A DNA stretch of 23,697 nucleotides from a virus. Under the pieces are notes generated by a model that saw nothing but the letters and a program-made list of their open reading frames with translations, made no database searches and was not told where the DNA came from. The translations under genes and the position numbers were made by a program. The stretch is from the IMG/VR virus record IMGVR_UViG_3300042868_004720, positions 1 to 23,697 of that record; one strand, written 5' to 3'. The number at the start of each line of letters is the position of its first letter. The stretch's first letter is position 1. Shown piece after piece: positions 1-6,229 of this stretch.

Positions 1-996
1 AAAACGATATTAGAAAAACAGGAAAGACATAAAGAAATGATTACAGAAATGGCAAAATATTCAAGCGAAGCAGATTATAAATCAAATAAATCAAAAGTTA
101 TGATAAATAAAAAAGAAATTAAAACAAATGATTATCATTTATTAAATGGTGATTGTGTTCAAGAAATTAAAAAAATAGAAGATAATAAAGCCGATTTAGT
201 AGTTTTTAGCCCCCCATTTGCTGAATTATATGTTTATTCAGATAAAGAAGAAGATATGGGTAATGTTAGCGACTATAAACAATTTGAAAACCATTTTAAA
301 TTTTTAATCCCTGAATTAAAAAGAACTTTAAAACCTGGGCGTATATGTGCTATTCATTGTATGGATTTACCAATTCAAAAAGGCAAAGAAGGTTATATTG
401 GTTTACGTGATTTTAGCGGTATGTTAATTGAATGGTTTCAAGAACATGGATTTATTTATCATTCAAGAACTACACTATGGAAAAATCCAGTTACTGAAAT
501 GCAAAGAACAAAAGCATTAGGATTGCTTCATAAAACAATTAAAAAAGATAGTTCAATGACAAGAGTAGGTATTCCAGATTACGTATTGTTTTTTAGAAAT
601 GAAGGAGATAATTTAATACCAATTACACATCAAGATACAGATTCAACTAAAAAAGATTACTTACCTGTTGAGTTGTGGCAGAAATACGCTTCTCCAGTTT
701 GGTATGATATTGACTATTCAAGAACTTTACAATATAGAAGTGGTCGCGACGGTAATGATGAAAAGCATATATGTCCTTTACAATTAGATACAATTGAAAG
801 AATATTACATTTATATTCAAATGAAGGTGAAACGGTATTGAGTCCTTTTGGTGGGATAGGTAGTGAAGGGTTTTGTGCTTTAAAAATGAATAGAAAATCA
901 ATTTCAATTGAATTAAAAGAAAGTTATTTCGCTTTAAATGCAAAAAATCATAAAGATTGTATTGAAGAAAAAAATAGCACTTTAACATTATTTTAA
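1..996 (+). CDS. DNA methyltransferase, beta-type motif order (5'-partial)
   Basis: Methylates DNA with S-adenosylmethionine, probably to protect phage DNA from host restriction. Counting from the ATG at 37, the catalytic motif IV is S-P-P-F at residues 58-61 and the AdoMet-binding motif I is F-G-G-I-G at 271-275 near the C-terminus. Motif IV before motif I is the beta-class order, and S-P-P-F/Y is commonest in N4-cytosine enzymes, although some N6-adenine enzymes share it. The reading frame is open without a stop from base 1, so the ATG at 37 is probably internal. From memory, related phage and prophage proteins carry this domain at the C-terminus of a DEAD/SNF2-type helicase, so the missing part could be such a helicase (inference). 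No restriction endonuclease is next to it. The minimal alternative is a free-standing 319-residue enzyme starting at 37. Confidence 0.85.
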   Translation, partial: KTILEKQERHKEMITEMAKYSSEADYKSNKSKVMINKKEIKTNDYHLLNGDCVQEIKKIEDNKADLVVFSPPFAELYVYSDKEEDMGNVSDYKQFENHFKFLIPELKRTLKPGRICAIHCMDLPIQKGKEGYIGLRDFSGMLIEWFQEHGFIYHSRTTLWKNPVTEMQRTKALGLLHKTIKKDSSMTRVGIPDYVLFFRNEGDNLIPITHQDTDSTKKDYLPVELWQKYASPVWYDIDYSRTLQYRSGRDGNDEKHICPLQLDTIERILHLYSNEGETVLSPFGGIGSEGFCALKMNRKSISIELKESYFALNAKNHKDCIEEKNSTLTLF

Positions 997-1018
997 TAAC
1001 CAATAAAAACAAAATAAA

Positions 1019-1228
1019 ATGAAAAAAGTAATCTTAGTATTAGCAACAGCTTTAACATTATTTAGCTGTGAGAAAGAAAACCAAACTTGTGGTTTAATTA
1101 TTGATGATAACGTACATGACAATTCTATAACAATTAGAAAGCGTAACGGATCAATTGAAACAATAGTACTTTATCCTGGCGATTGGGTAAATGCTCACGT
1201 TGGAAGTGAAATATGTGTACAGAAATAG
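1019..1228 (+). CDS. small phage-encoded lipoprotein
   Basis: A 69-residue protein with a type II (lipoprotein) signal peptide: basic M-K-K start, hydrophobic core at residues 4-15 and lipobox L-F-S-C with the lipidated cysteine at 17. The mature part is only about 52 residues. The residues after the cysteine (E-K-E) are charged, as in Bacteroidota lipoproteins exported to the cell surface, so it may sit in the outer membrane. Further cysteines are C24 and C66. I do not recognise the mature domain. It starts 22 bases after the methyltransferase, has an A-rich upstream region, and is followed by a strong terminator, so it ends the upstream operon. Small phage lipoproteins often block superinfection, but nothing in the sequence proves that role here. 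Confidence 0.75.
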   Translation: MKKVILVLATALTLFSCEKENQTCGLIIDDNVHDNSITIRKRNGSIETIVLYPGDWVNAHVGSEICVQK

Positions 1229-1248
1229 CACTAATTAAAAAATAATTT

Positions 1249-1281
1249 AAAGCCACTCAAAAATAATGGGTGGTTTTTTTG
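1249..1281 (+). terminator. intrinsic terminator after the lipoprotein gene
   Basis: Stem CCACTC (1253-1258) pairs with GGGTGG (1268-1273), with one T-G wobble and a nine-base loop. Seven T residues follow at 1274-1280, and A residues upstream extend the pairing into the T-run. It lies 20 bases past the lipoprotein stop and separates this operon from the replication operon. Confidence 0.8.
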
Positions 1282-1293
1282 TTTTGGTAAATA

Positions 1294-1341
1294 CGGAAAT
1301 TCCCGCTTTTATGAAAATGGTAAAAACGTTTTGAAACGTAT
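1294..1341 (+). promoter_or_regulatory. palindromes upstream of the replication promoter (possible operator)
   Basis: The non-coding stretch between the terminator and the -33 box contains GGAAATTCC (1295-1303, symmetric about its central A), the perfect ten-base palindrome AAAACGTTTT (1323-1332), and a second ACGT (1336-1339) exactly ten bases, one helical turn, after the first (1326-1329). Such sites could bind a regulator or initiator. No iteron array is visible, so an origin is not supported. No convincing ORF is present here. Confidence 0.3.
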
Positions 1342-1363
1342 TTATGAAAAAAGATAAAAAAAC

Positions 1364-1393
1364 TTTGTAATTAAAAAATAATAGTTATATTTG
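1364..1393 (+). promoter_or_regulatory. Bacteroidota-type promoter for the replication operon
   Basis: The -33 box TTTG is at 1364-1367 and the -7 box TATATTTG at 1386-1393, with an 18-base spacer, matching the Bacteroidota consensus TTG...TAnnTTTG. The expected start of transcription is near 1398-1400, immediately before the first arm of the leader RNA. This is the best-matching promoter in the window and should drive 1534 onward. Confidence 0.8.
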
Positions 1394-1398
1394 TGTAT

Positions 1399-1490
1399 CG
1401 AAGCGTGGAAACTCCGAAAAAAATTTATTAAAAAACGAATACAAAAGCTAACTGATAAGGTTTCCACGCACCTTTGAAGTTGGCTTTTTT
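1399..1490 (+). ncRNA. structured leader RNA A (pseudoknot-capable, terminator-like end)
   Basis: A 10-bp perfect inverted repeat, GCGTGGAAAC (1403-1412) with GTTTCCACGC (1460-1469), crosses a second stem, AAAAGCTAAC (1443-1452) with GTTGGCTTTT (1479-1488, one wobble). The second stem ends in a T-run (1485-1490). The order a-b-a'-b' is that of an H-type pseudoknot with loops of 30, 7 and 9 nt. The 5' end coincides with the predicted +1 of the upstream promoter, so it is either a free RNA of about 90 nt or a regulated leader (attenuator) for the gene at 1534. Leader B (4551-4627) has the same topology with different stem sequences. I do not recognise it as a known RNA family. Confidence 0.6.
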
Positions 1491-1533
1491 ATTAACTAAA
1501 CTTTTGTTTGTTTTTATAAAACATTCACAAATT

Positions 1534-1731
1534 ATGGCGGTAAGAGTTAGATTTTATGATTCGTTAGAATCTAAAGAAATTACATTTTTAGAATGTAAAA
1601 AAATTGAACCTTTAAATGTAATAGGTATTCGTGTTGACGATTCATCTTGTTCGGTTCCTGTATTATTAGACAAACAATCTTCTATCAGATTAGTTCGTGA
1701 ATTACGTAAATTAATTTCTGAATTAGATTAG
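1534..1731 (+). CDS. hypothetical protein, first gene of the replication operon
   Basis: A 65-residue protein of unrecognised family, with a mostly beta-type first half and a charged helical C-terminus (R-L-V-R-E-L-R-K-L). I chose the ATG at 1534. The frame continues upstream to a TTG at 1474, but that start lies inside the second stem of leader RNA A and would add a peptide encoded by the terminator T-run, so it is unlikely. The gene is the first after leader A and is separated by two bases from the initiator-like gene, so its expression may depend on read-through of the leader. Confidence 0.65.
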   Translation: MAVRVRFYDSLESKEITFLECKKIEPLNVIGIRVDDSSCSVPVLLDKQSSIRLVRELRKLISELD

Positions 1732-1733
1732 TC

Positions 1734-2351
1734 ATGAGAAAGGCATTTAACTTTTTTCATAGTTACTATGAAGTAGCTAAGGAATTAAACGATAAAGATA
1801 GGCTTGCTTTTTTAGATGCAATTTTAAAAAAACAATTTACTGGTTGTGAAACTGAGTTAACAGGTATGTCAAAGTTTGCGTATCTATCTCAAAAACATTC
1901 TATTGACTCACAAATAAAAGGTTATTTTGATAAAACAAAAGACCCTATGTTTGACCCATTACAAGACCCTTGCCAAGGGGGTAGCGTAGACCCTATTAAA
2001 GCCCCTTCGGTACAAGAGAAAGAGAAAGAACAAGAGAAAGAACAAGACGTATACACTCATCCACTTCAAAAATTTATTTTAGATAATTTACCAACGGTGT
2101 CTAAACTTGAAATACAATTAACAAATGAACAATGTGAAAAGTTAATTGGTGAATTTAATAAAGACTCGATAAAAGATATTTTAGAAAGTATGGAAAATTC
2201 AAAACAACTTACTAAAAAATATAAATCGGTGAATCTTACAATTAGATCGTGGATTAAAACAAGACAACAAAATAATCCTATGTTTGGTAAAATTGAAACT
2301 TATTTGCCAAATCAAAGTAAAGGTATTTCATATTTTGATCAAACTAAATAA
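1734..2351 (+). CDS. replication initiator-like protein (DUF6291-type N-terminus)
   Basis: A 205-residue protein. Residues 1-60 resemble the DUF6291/phage replisome-organiser N-terminus: F-x-x-S-Y-Y-E-V-A-K-E-L, then D-R-L-A-F-L-D-A-I, then the E-L-T-G segment. A low-complexity linker of repeated E-K-E-Q (about 95-105) leads to a C-terminal helical domain (about 120-180) containing K-K-Y-K-S-V-N-L-T-I-R-S-W-I, which resembles the C-terminus of phage initiators that recruit the helicase. The usual glycine-rich G-K-K-G-G-R segment after the N-terminal domain is missing. It ends two bases before the primase-helicase gene, which fits a role in origin recognition or helicase loading. The family assignment is from memory of patterns. 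Confidence 0.5.
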   Translation: MRKAFNFFHSYYEVAKELNDKDRLAFLDAILKKQFTGCETELTGMSKFAYLSQKHSIDSQIKGYFDKTKDPMFDPLQDPCQGGSVDPIKAPSVQEKEKEQEKEQDVYTHPLQKFILDNLPTVSKLEIQLTNEQCEKLIGEFNKDSIKDILESMENSKQLTKKYKSVNLTIRSWIKTRQQNNPMFGKIETYLPNQSKGISYFDQTK

Positions 2352-2353
2352 TT

Positions 2354-4135
2354 ATGGTGAATGAATTTTTAGAAATAGGAATAATCCCAAAAGGTAATTC
2401 AGTAGAGCAAAAGGTAACTTGTCCAAATTGTGTTAGAATAGGCAAAACAAACATAAAAGATACTTGCCTATCAATTAGCCTTGAAAGTGGTTTATACAAT
2501 TGTTTCAAATGTGGATGGAAAGGAAACGTTAAAAAAAGAGAATTAAAACAAATGACTTACATTAAACCAACAAAACAAAACTTTACAAAGTTATCAGATA
2601 AAGCACTTGAATTATTTACACAACGTGGGATATCTCAAAGTGTAGTAATGGATAATAAGATTGTAATGTCAAAAGACGGTCAAAGTGTTATATTCCCATA
2701 TATTCGAAATGGTGAATTAATAAACTACAAACAAAGATTTATTGATAAAAAAGATTTCAGACAGGGAAAAGATGCTGAGCCGATAATGTATAATTATGAT
2801 CGTTGCGTAAATCAAAAAGAGATTATTATTTGCGAAGGTGAGTTCGATTGTTTAGCATTTGAAGAGGCTGGATACACAAACGTAACTTCAGTTAATCAAG
2901 GCGCACCAAACGAAAACGACACTAACGTAGATAAGAAATTAGAATGTATTACAAACTGTTATGAATTATTTGAAAATGCTGAAAAAATATACATAGCAAC
3001 AGATAATGATGCAAACGGCAGAAGATTGAGAGATGAGTTAATTCGTAGGTTTGGAGCAGAGAAATGTTTTTTAATCGATTTTAACGATTGTAAAGACGCG
3101 AATGAATACTTGATTAAGAATAATAAATTAAAGCTCGCAGAATTGCTTAAAATAGCAAAAGAAGTGCCTTTGGACGGAGTGTTCACCGCTCAAGACGAAA
3201 AGATGACAATGTTAGATAGTTTTCGTAATGGTAAAAAACGTGGTCAAACAACACACTGGAAGGATATTGATATAGCGTGGACGTGGCGAACTGGTGAGGT
3301 TACTATATGGACTGGTTACCAAAATGAAGGTAAATCTTTATTTCTTCAAAGTTTATGTTTACTTAGAGCTTTTCACGACAATGAAACATTTGCGTTTTTT
3401 AGTCCAGAGAATATTCCTATCGGTGATTTCTTTGACGATTTAATAGAAACTTTTGTTGGCAAGTCAACAGATCCACATTACAAACACAATCAAATGGGTG
3501 AAACTGAGTATTTAAATTCAATTGATTTTTTATCAAAGCATTTTTTTATGATTTATCCTCCTAAAGATTTTGAGTTTGAAACGATTTTAGAACGTGCAAA
3601 ATATTTAGTTAGAAGAAAAGGAATAAGACACTTAATTTTAGATCCTTATAATACTATTGAACACAAAATGAAGCACGGAGAAAGAGAAGATTTATACATA
3701 TCTCGTTTTATGAGTGAATTAAAACGCTTTGCAGTAGCAAATGATATAGGTATTCATTTAGTAGCACACCAATTAACACCGCAAAAAGATACAAATGGAA
3801 GGTATTTAAGACCAGATTTAAATAGAATCAAAGGTGGTGGTACATTTTCAGATAAAGCGGATAATGTTAATTTTGTATGGAGACCAAATAGAGCTTTAGA
3901 TTTTAGTGATACAGAAGTAGTTTTTGGAAGTCAAAAGATTAAGAAACAAAAGTTAACAGGAATACCACAGGATATAATTAATATTAACTTTCAAAGAAAA
4001 ACGAATAGATATTATATTGGTGGCAAAAGTCCTTTTGATGACATTGACTGGATATTAAATAGAGTTCACGAACCTAAACAAGAAGAAATAACATTTTTAA
4101 AACCTAATACAGAATTTGATGAAACACCCTTTTAG
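2354..4135 (+). CDS. bifunctional DNA primase-helicase (T7 gp4-like)
   Basis: Makes RNA primers and unwinds DNA at the phage replication fork. The N-terminal zinc-binding domain has C23, C26, C50 and C53 (C-P-N-C and C-F-K-C). The TOPRIM primase core has the E-G-E-F-D motif at 161-165 and the metal-binding D-N-D at 217-219. The C-terminal RecA-like helicase has a Walker A G-Y-Q-N-E-G-K-S at 321-328 and a Walker B-like hydrophobic stretch ending I-L-D-P-Y, followed by an A-H-Q segment typical of the DnaB/gp4/Twinkle family. Its length of 593 residues is close to that of T7 gp4 (566). It follows the initiator-like gene by two bases, and no separate DnaB or primase gene is present. No DNA polymerase gene is visible in this window. 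Confidence 0.93.
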   Translation: MVNEFLEIGIIPKGNSVEQKVTCPNCVRIGKTNIKDTCLSISLESGLYNCFKCGWKGNVKKRELKQMTYIKPTKQNFTKLSDKALELFTQRGISQSVVMDNKIVMSKDGQSVIFPYIRNGELINYKQRFIDKKDFRQGKDAEPIMYNYDRCVNQKEIIICEGEFDCLAFEEAGYTNVTSVNQGAPNENDTNVDKKLECITNCYELFENAEKIYIATDNDANGRRLRDELIRRFGAEKCFLIDFNDCKDANEYLIKNNKLKLAELLKIAKEVPLDGVFTAQDEKMTMLDSFRNGKKRGQTTHWKDIDIAWTWRTGEVTIWTGYQNEGKSLFLQSLCLLRAFHDNETFAFFSPENIPIGDFFDDLIETFVGKSTDPHYKHNQMGETEYLNSIDFLSKHFFMIYPPKDFEFETILERAKYLVRRKGIRHLILDPYNTIEHKMKHGEREDLYISRFMSELKRFAVANDIGIHLVAHQLTPQKDTNGRYLRPDLNRIKGGGTFSDKADNVNFVWRPNRALDFSDTEVVFGSQKIKKQKLTGIPQDIININFQRKTNRYYIGGKSPFDDIDWILNRVHEPKQEEITFLKPNTEFDETPF

Positions 4136-4142
4136 AGAGCAA

Positions 4143-4298
4143 ATGACAGATAAAGAATACATATCTTATTTAGAACTTGAAAACAAGTTTTTAAAAGATA
4201 AACTATTCAACCAAACGAATGATTTAAACAAATCATACAACAAAGGTTTAGAGCAAGGTTATAATGAAGCATTAAAAGAATTTAGTAAAAAAGATTAA
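4143..4298 (+). CDS. hypothetical small coiled-coil protein
   Basis: A 51-residue, highly charged and probably all-helical protein (Y-L-E-L-E-N-K-F-L-K-D-K-L), not recognised. I chose the ATG at 4143, just past the primase-helicase stop. An ATG at 4119 would add eight residues and overlap the upstream gene by 17 bases, an overlap length seen elsewhere in this genome, so it is a real alternative. The next gene begins directly at the base after its stop codon. Confidence 0.55.
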   Translation: MTDKEYISYLELENKFLKDKLFNQTNDLNKSYNKGLEQGYNEALKEFSKKD

Positions 4299-4532
4299 AT
4301 GAAGAAACGAATCAAATTCATCAAAGGGGTTCTAATCCCAAAAGTATCTGAAATATACGAAGTAGATGCCTTAGATATAAATTGGCATATAAAAACGAAA
4401 TACAACTTTGAATCTTACACATTAATAGATGCTGAGCAATTAGATGAAATCATATGTATGTTAGATCAGATGTTGTTAGAAAAGAATTATGATATAAATG
4501 AAGATTACTACAATAAATTGAAAAGAATTTAG
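4299..4532 (+). CDS. hypothetical protein
   Basis: A 77-residue protein of unrecognised family, with a basic N-terminus (M-K-K-R-I-K-F-I-K) and an acidic helical second half. The stop of the preceding gene is immediately followed by this ATG, so the two are co-translated. It is the last gene of the replication operon. The promoter of the next unit (-33 box at 4518) lies inside its last codons. Confidence 0.65.
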   Translation: MKKRIKFIKGVLIPKVSEIYEVDALDINWHIKTKYNFESYTLIDAEQLDEIICMLDQMLLEKNYDINEDYYNKLKRI

Positions 4533-4546
4533 TATCTTTATGTTCG
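4518..4546 (+). promoter_or_regulatory. Bacteroidota-type promoter for the HNH/ninG unit
   Basis: TTG (4518-4520) and a -7 box TATGTTCG (4539-4546, one mismatch to TAnnTTTG) are separated by 18 bases, the same spacing as the promoter at 1364-1393. Transcription should begin near 4551, exactly at the first arm of leader RNA B. An overlapping TATCTTTA at 4533 fits worse because no TTG lies at the right distance. Confidence 0.55.
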
Positions 4547-4550
4547 TGTA

Positions 4551-4627
4551 GTTGCGGACACAGTAAGAAATTTAATAAATGCTATTAGTGAGTAGAGACC
4601 GCAACCTCGAAAGCTAATAGCTTTTTT
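4551..4627 (+). ncRNA. structured leader RNA B (same topology as leader A)
   Basis: GTTGCGG (4551-4557) pairs with CCGCAAC (4599-4605), and GCTATTAG (4581-4588) pairs with CTAATAGC (4614-4621). The two stems cross in the order a-b-a'-b', and six T residues follow (4622-4627). Loops are about 23, 10 and 8 nt, close to leader A. After the first stem both leaders carry a similar C-C-T-x-x-G-A-A loop, while the stem sequences differ, which is what compensatory change in a shared structure looks like. A local hairpin AAAGCT/AGCTTT (4610-4624) could form instead at the 3' end. The homing endonuclease ATG begins only five bases after the T-run. Confidence 0.6.
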
Positions 4628-4632
4628 GTTTT

Positions 4633-5187
4633 ATGGAAGAAATTTGGAAAGATATAATTGGTTATGAGGGATTATATCAAGTTAGTAATTTAGGACGTGT
4701 AAAGTCTTTATCAAGAAAAATAAGATATATTAATCATTATAATAACCAAGAATATTTTAGGTTAACAAAAGAAAAAATGATTTCAATTGGTAAAACAAGG
4801 GGATATAATAGTATTAATTTGTCAAAAAATGGAATACATGTTACATGTAGATTATGTAGATTAGTTGCAATTCATTTTATAGAAAATAAAGAAAATAAAT
4901 CTGATGTAAATCATATTGATGGTAATAAAGAGAATGATTGTGTTTTAAATTTGGAATGGAATACAAAAAAAGAAAATATGCAACATGCTGTAAAAACAGG
5001 ATTATGGAAACCTAAAAAAGGTTCAGATAATTGTGGTTCAAGAAAAGTTATATGTATAAAAACAAATAAAATATATGATACAATTTTAGATGCTGCAATA
5101 GATAATAATATAAGTTCATCTCATTTATCAAGGGTATTACGAAATATTTATGTTAATAATACAACTTTAAGACATTATGAAATGTAA
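4633..5187 (+). CDS. HNH homing endonuclease (NUMOD4-HNH-NUMOD1)
   Basis: A 184-residue free-standing homing endonuclease that cuts a specific DNA site and promotes its own spread. The NUMOD4 motif is at residues 1-25 (I-W-K-D-I-I-G-Y-E-G-L-Y-Q-V-S-N-L-G-R-V). The HNH domain spans about 70-125 with V-N-H-I-D-G-N (H94) and the N-L-E-W-N-T segment. A C-terminal NUMOD1-like DNA-binding helix pair covers about 138-180. The gene sits between leader RNA B and ninG, and its last 11 bases overlap the ninG start, so it may have invaded a leader-ninG unit (inference). No group I intron is evident around it. The coding sequence looks even more AT-rich than its neighbours, consistent with acquisition. 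Confidence 0.9.
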   Translation: MEEIWKDIIGYEGLYQVSNLGRVKSLSRKIRYINHYNNQEYFRLTKEKMISIGKTRGYNSINLSKNGIHVTCRLCRLVAIHFIENKENKSDVNHIDGNKENDCVLNLEWNTKKENMQHAVKTGLWKPKKGSDNCGSRKVICIKTNKIYDTILDAAIDNNISSSHLSRVLRNIYVNNTTLRHYEM

Positions 5188-5725
5188 AAATTGTAATATT
5201 CAATTTGCACCTAAATATTTTAATCAAAAATATTGCTTACAAACAAATGAGTGTATAAAATCATTTAATCTATACGCTAAGGAACTAAACGAAAAGAAAG
5301 AAAAAAAAGACTGGCAAAAGCGTAAAGCGAAAATGAAATCTGATATTATGACTCTCAGCGACTGGCTAAAGATAGCACAACAGCATTTTAATACTTTCAT
5401 TCGTAACAGAGATAAAGACAAAGGTTGTATAAGTTGTGGAAAAGAATTGAGAAAAGGAAATACAGATGCAGGCCACTACTTTTCAAGTGGTGGTCATTAT
5501 AATGTTAGGTTTAATGAAGATAATGTTCACGGACAATGCTCAAGACCTTGCAATAAAGATAAGTCAGGCAATCTTATTGAATACCGAAAAGGTTTAATTA
5601 ATAGAATAGGCATTGAAAGACTTGAAAAACTCGATCAAATAGCAAATGAAACTCGTAAATTCACAATAGATGAAGTCAAAGAAATAGCGGAAAAATATAA
5701 AAGATTAAATAAAATGATAAAATAA
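5177..5725 (+). CDS. ninG: NinG-type recombination nuclease
   Basis: A 182-residue homologue of lambda NinG (Rap), a structure-specific endonuclease that acts on branched recombination intermediates. Visible are an N-terminal zinc-binding cluster (C3, C6, C20, C26), a basic K/E/R-rich linker, W-L-K-I-A-Q-Q-H-F-N, then R-D-K-D-K-G-C-I-S-C-G, the D-A-G-H-Y motif, and a C-x(n)-C-N pair in G-Q-C-S-R-P-C-N, all in the order known for the family. The start overlaps the end of the homing endonuclease by 11 bases. It works logically with the ERF annealing protein at 6230. Confidence 0.88.
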   Translation: MKCKNCNIQFAPKYFNQKYCLQTNECIKSFNLYAKELNEKKEKKDWQKRKAKMKSDIMTLSDWLKIAQQHFNTFIRNRDKDKGCISCGKELRKGNTDAGHYFSSGGHYNVRFNEDNVHGQCSRPCNKDKSGNLIEYRKGLINRIGIERLEKLDQIANETRKFTIDEVKEIAEKYKRLNKMIK

Positions 5726-5734
5726 TTATAAAAA

Positions 5735-5767
5735 AGTTATTTAATTAAATATTTATTATTATATTTG
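5735..5767 (+). promoter_or_regulatory. promoter for the recombination-accessory operon
   Basis: The -7 box TATATTTG is at 5760-5767. There is no clean TTG -33 box, but AGTTATTTA (5735-5743) lies at nearly the same distance as AGTAATTTA in the thyX promoter. The sequence from the -7 box to the ATG is almost the same in the two promoters. Expected +1 is near 5772, giving an A-rich leader of about 18 nt before 5790. Confidence 0.65.
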
Positions 5768-5789
5768 TAGAAACAAAAACGAAAAGCAA

Positions 5790-6053
5790 ATGAATTTGGA
5801 AGAAGTACAAAGCTATTTTAAAGAGCAAATTGCTCTGGGTAACTATGAAGTAACAGATAAATATCAAGCTTCATTTGGTTACAAAAAACTATGGGTATCT
5901 GTATTGGTAAGTGAAAGACCATTTATGATTGAGATAACACCAAAAGGTAATGTAGAACAACTGGGGGATGTATCAGAGAATTTTATCCAGTTAGGTAAAT
6001 TTAGTAACGAACAACAACAAAGAATATATGAGAGATACGAACACGAATTGTAA
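5790..6053 (+). CDS. hypothetical protein
   Basis: An 87-residue acidic protein of unrecognised family with a predicted alpha-beta layout: helix, then strands around K-L-W-V-S-V-L-V and F-M-I-E-I-T, then a C-terminal helix rich in Q and E. It is the first gene of the operon from the promoter at 5760, with a short A-rich leader containing G-A-A-A-C-A-A-A-A-A. The next gene overlaps its end by 26 bases. Confidence 0.65.
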   Translation: MNLEEVQSYFKEQIALGNYEVTDKYQASFGYKKLWVSVLVSERPFMIEITPKGNVEQLGDVSENFIQLGKFSNEQQQRIYERYEHEL

Positions 6054-6228
6054 AGGAATAACGTTAAAACTTACACTTGAAGCAAATAATCAGGTATTAA
6101 GATTTAAACGAATATCTAACTTTATAAAGGGCTACAATGAGCGTAAGCCTTTTTACACAAACAAAATAATTGAGTTATTTGCTCAGTTAAGTGATGAACA
6201 AATTATTGAACTATTAAAAGCAAAATAA
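6028..6228 (+). CDS. hypothetical protein
   Basis: A 66-residue basic protein, not recognised. It starts inside the last 26 bases of the preceding gene and ends one base before the ERF gene, so translation is probably coupled in both directions. The C-terminal half looks helical (I-I-E-L-F-A-Q-L-S-D-E-Q-I-I-E-L-L). Confidence 0.6.
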   Translation: MRDTNTNCKGITLKLTLEANNQVLRFKRISNFIKGYNERKPFYTNKIIELFAQLSDEQIIELLKAK

Positions 6229-6229
6229 A

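Noticed and set aside
647-1012. A 121-codon open frame on the minus strand.
   Set aside because: It lies opposite the methyltransferase gene, has no promoter, and its composition is that of an antisense shadow of AT-rich coding DNA.
1474-1533. A TTG start giving a 20-residue hydrophobic N-terminal extension of the gene at 1534.
   Set aside because: It begins inside the terminator-like stem of leader RNA A, and the hydrophobic peptide comes from the T-run. The ATG at 1534 has a better context.
4579-4617. A 12-residue ORF inside leader RNA B ending within its last stem, like an attenuator leader peptide.
   Set aside because: Leader A has no equivalent ATG, and the peptide has no run of one regulatory amino acid. 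It is probably chance.
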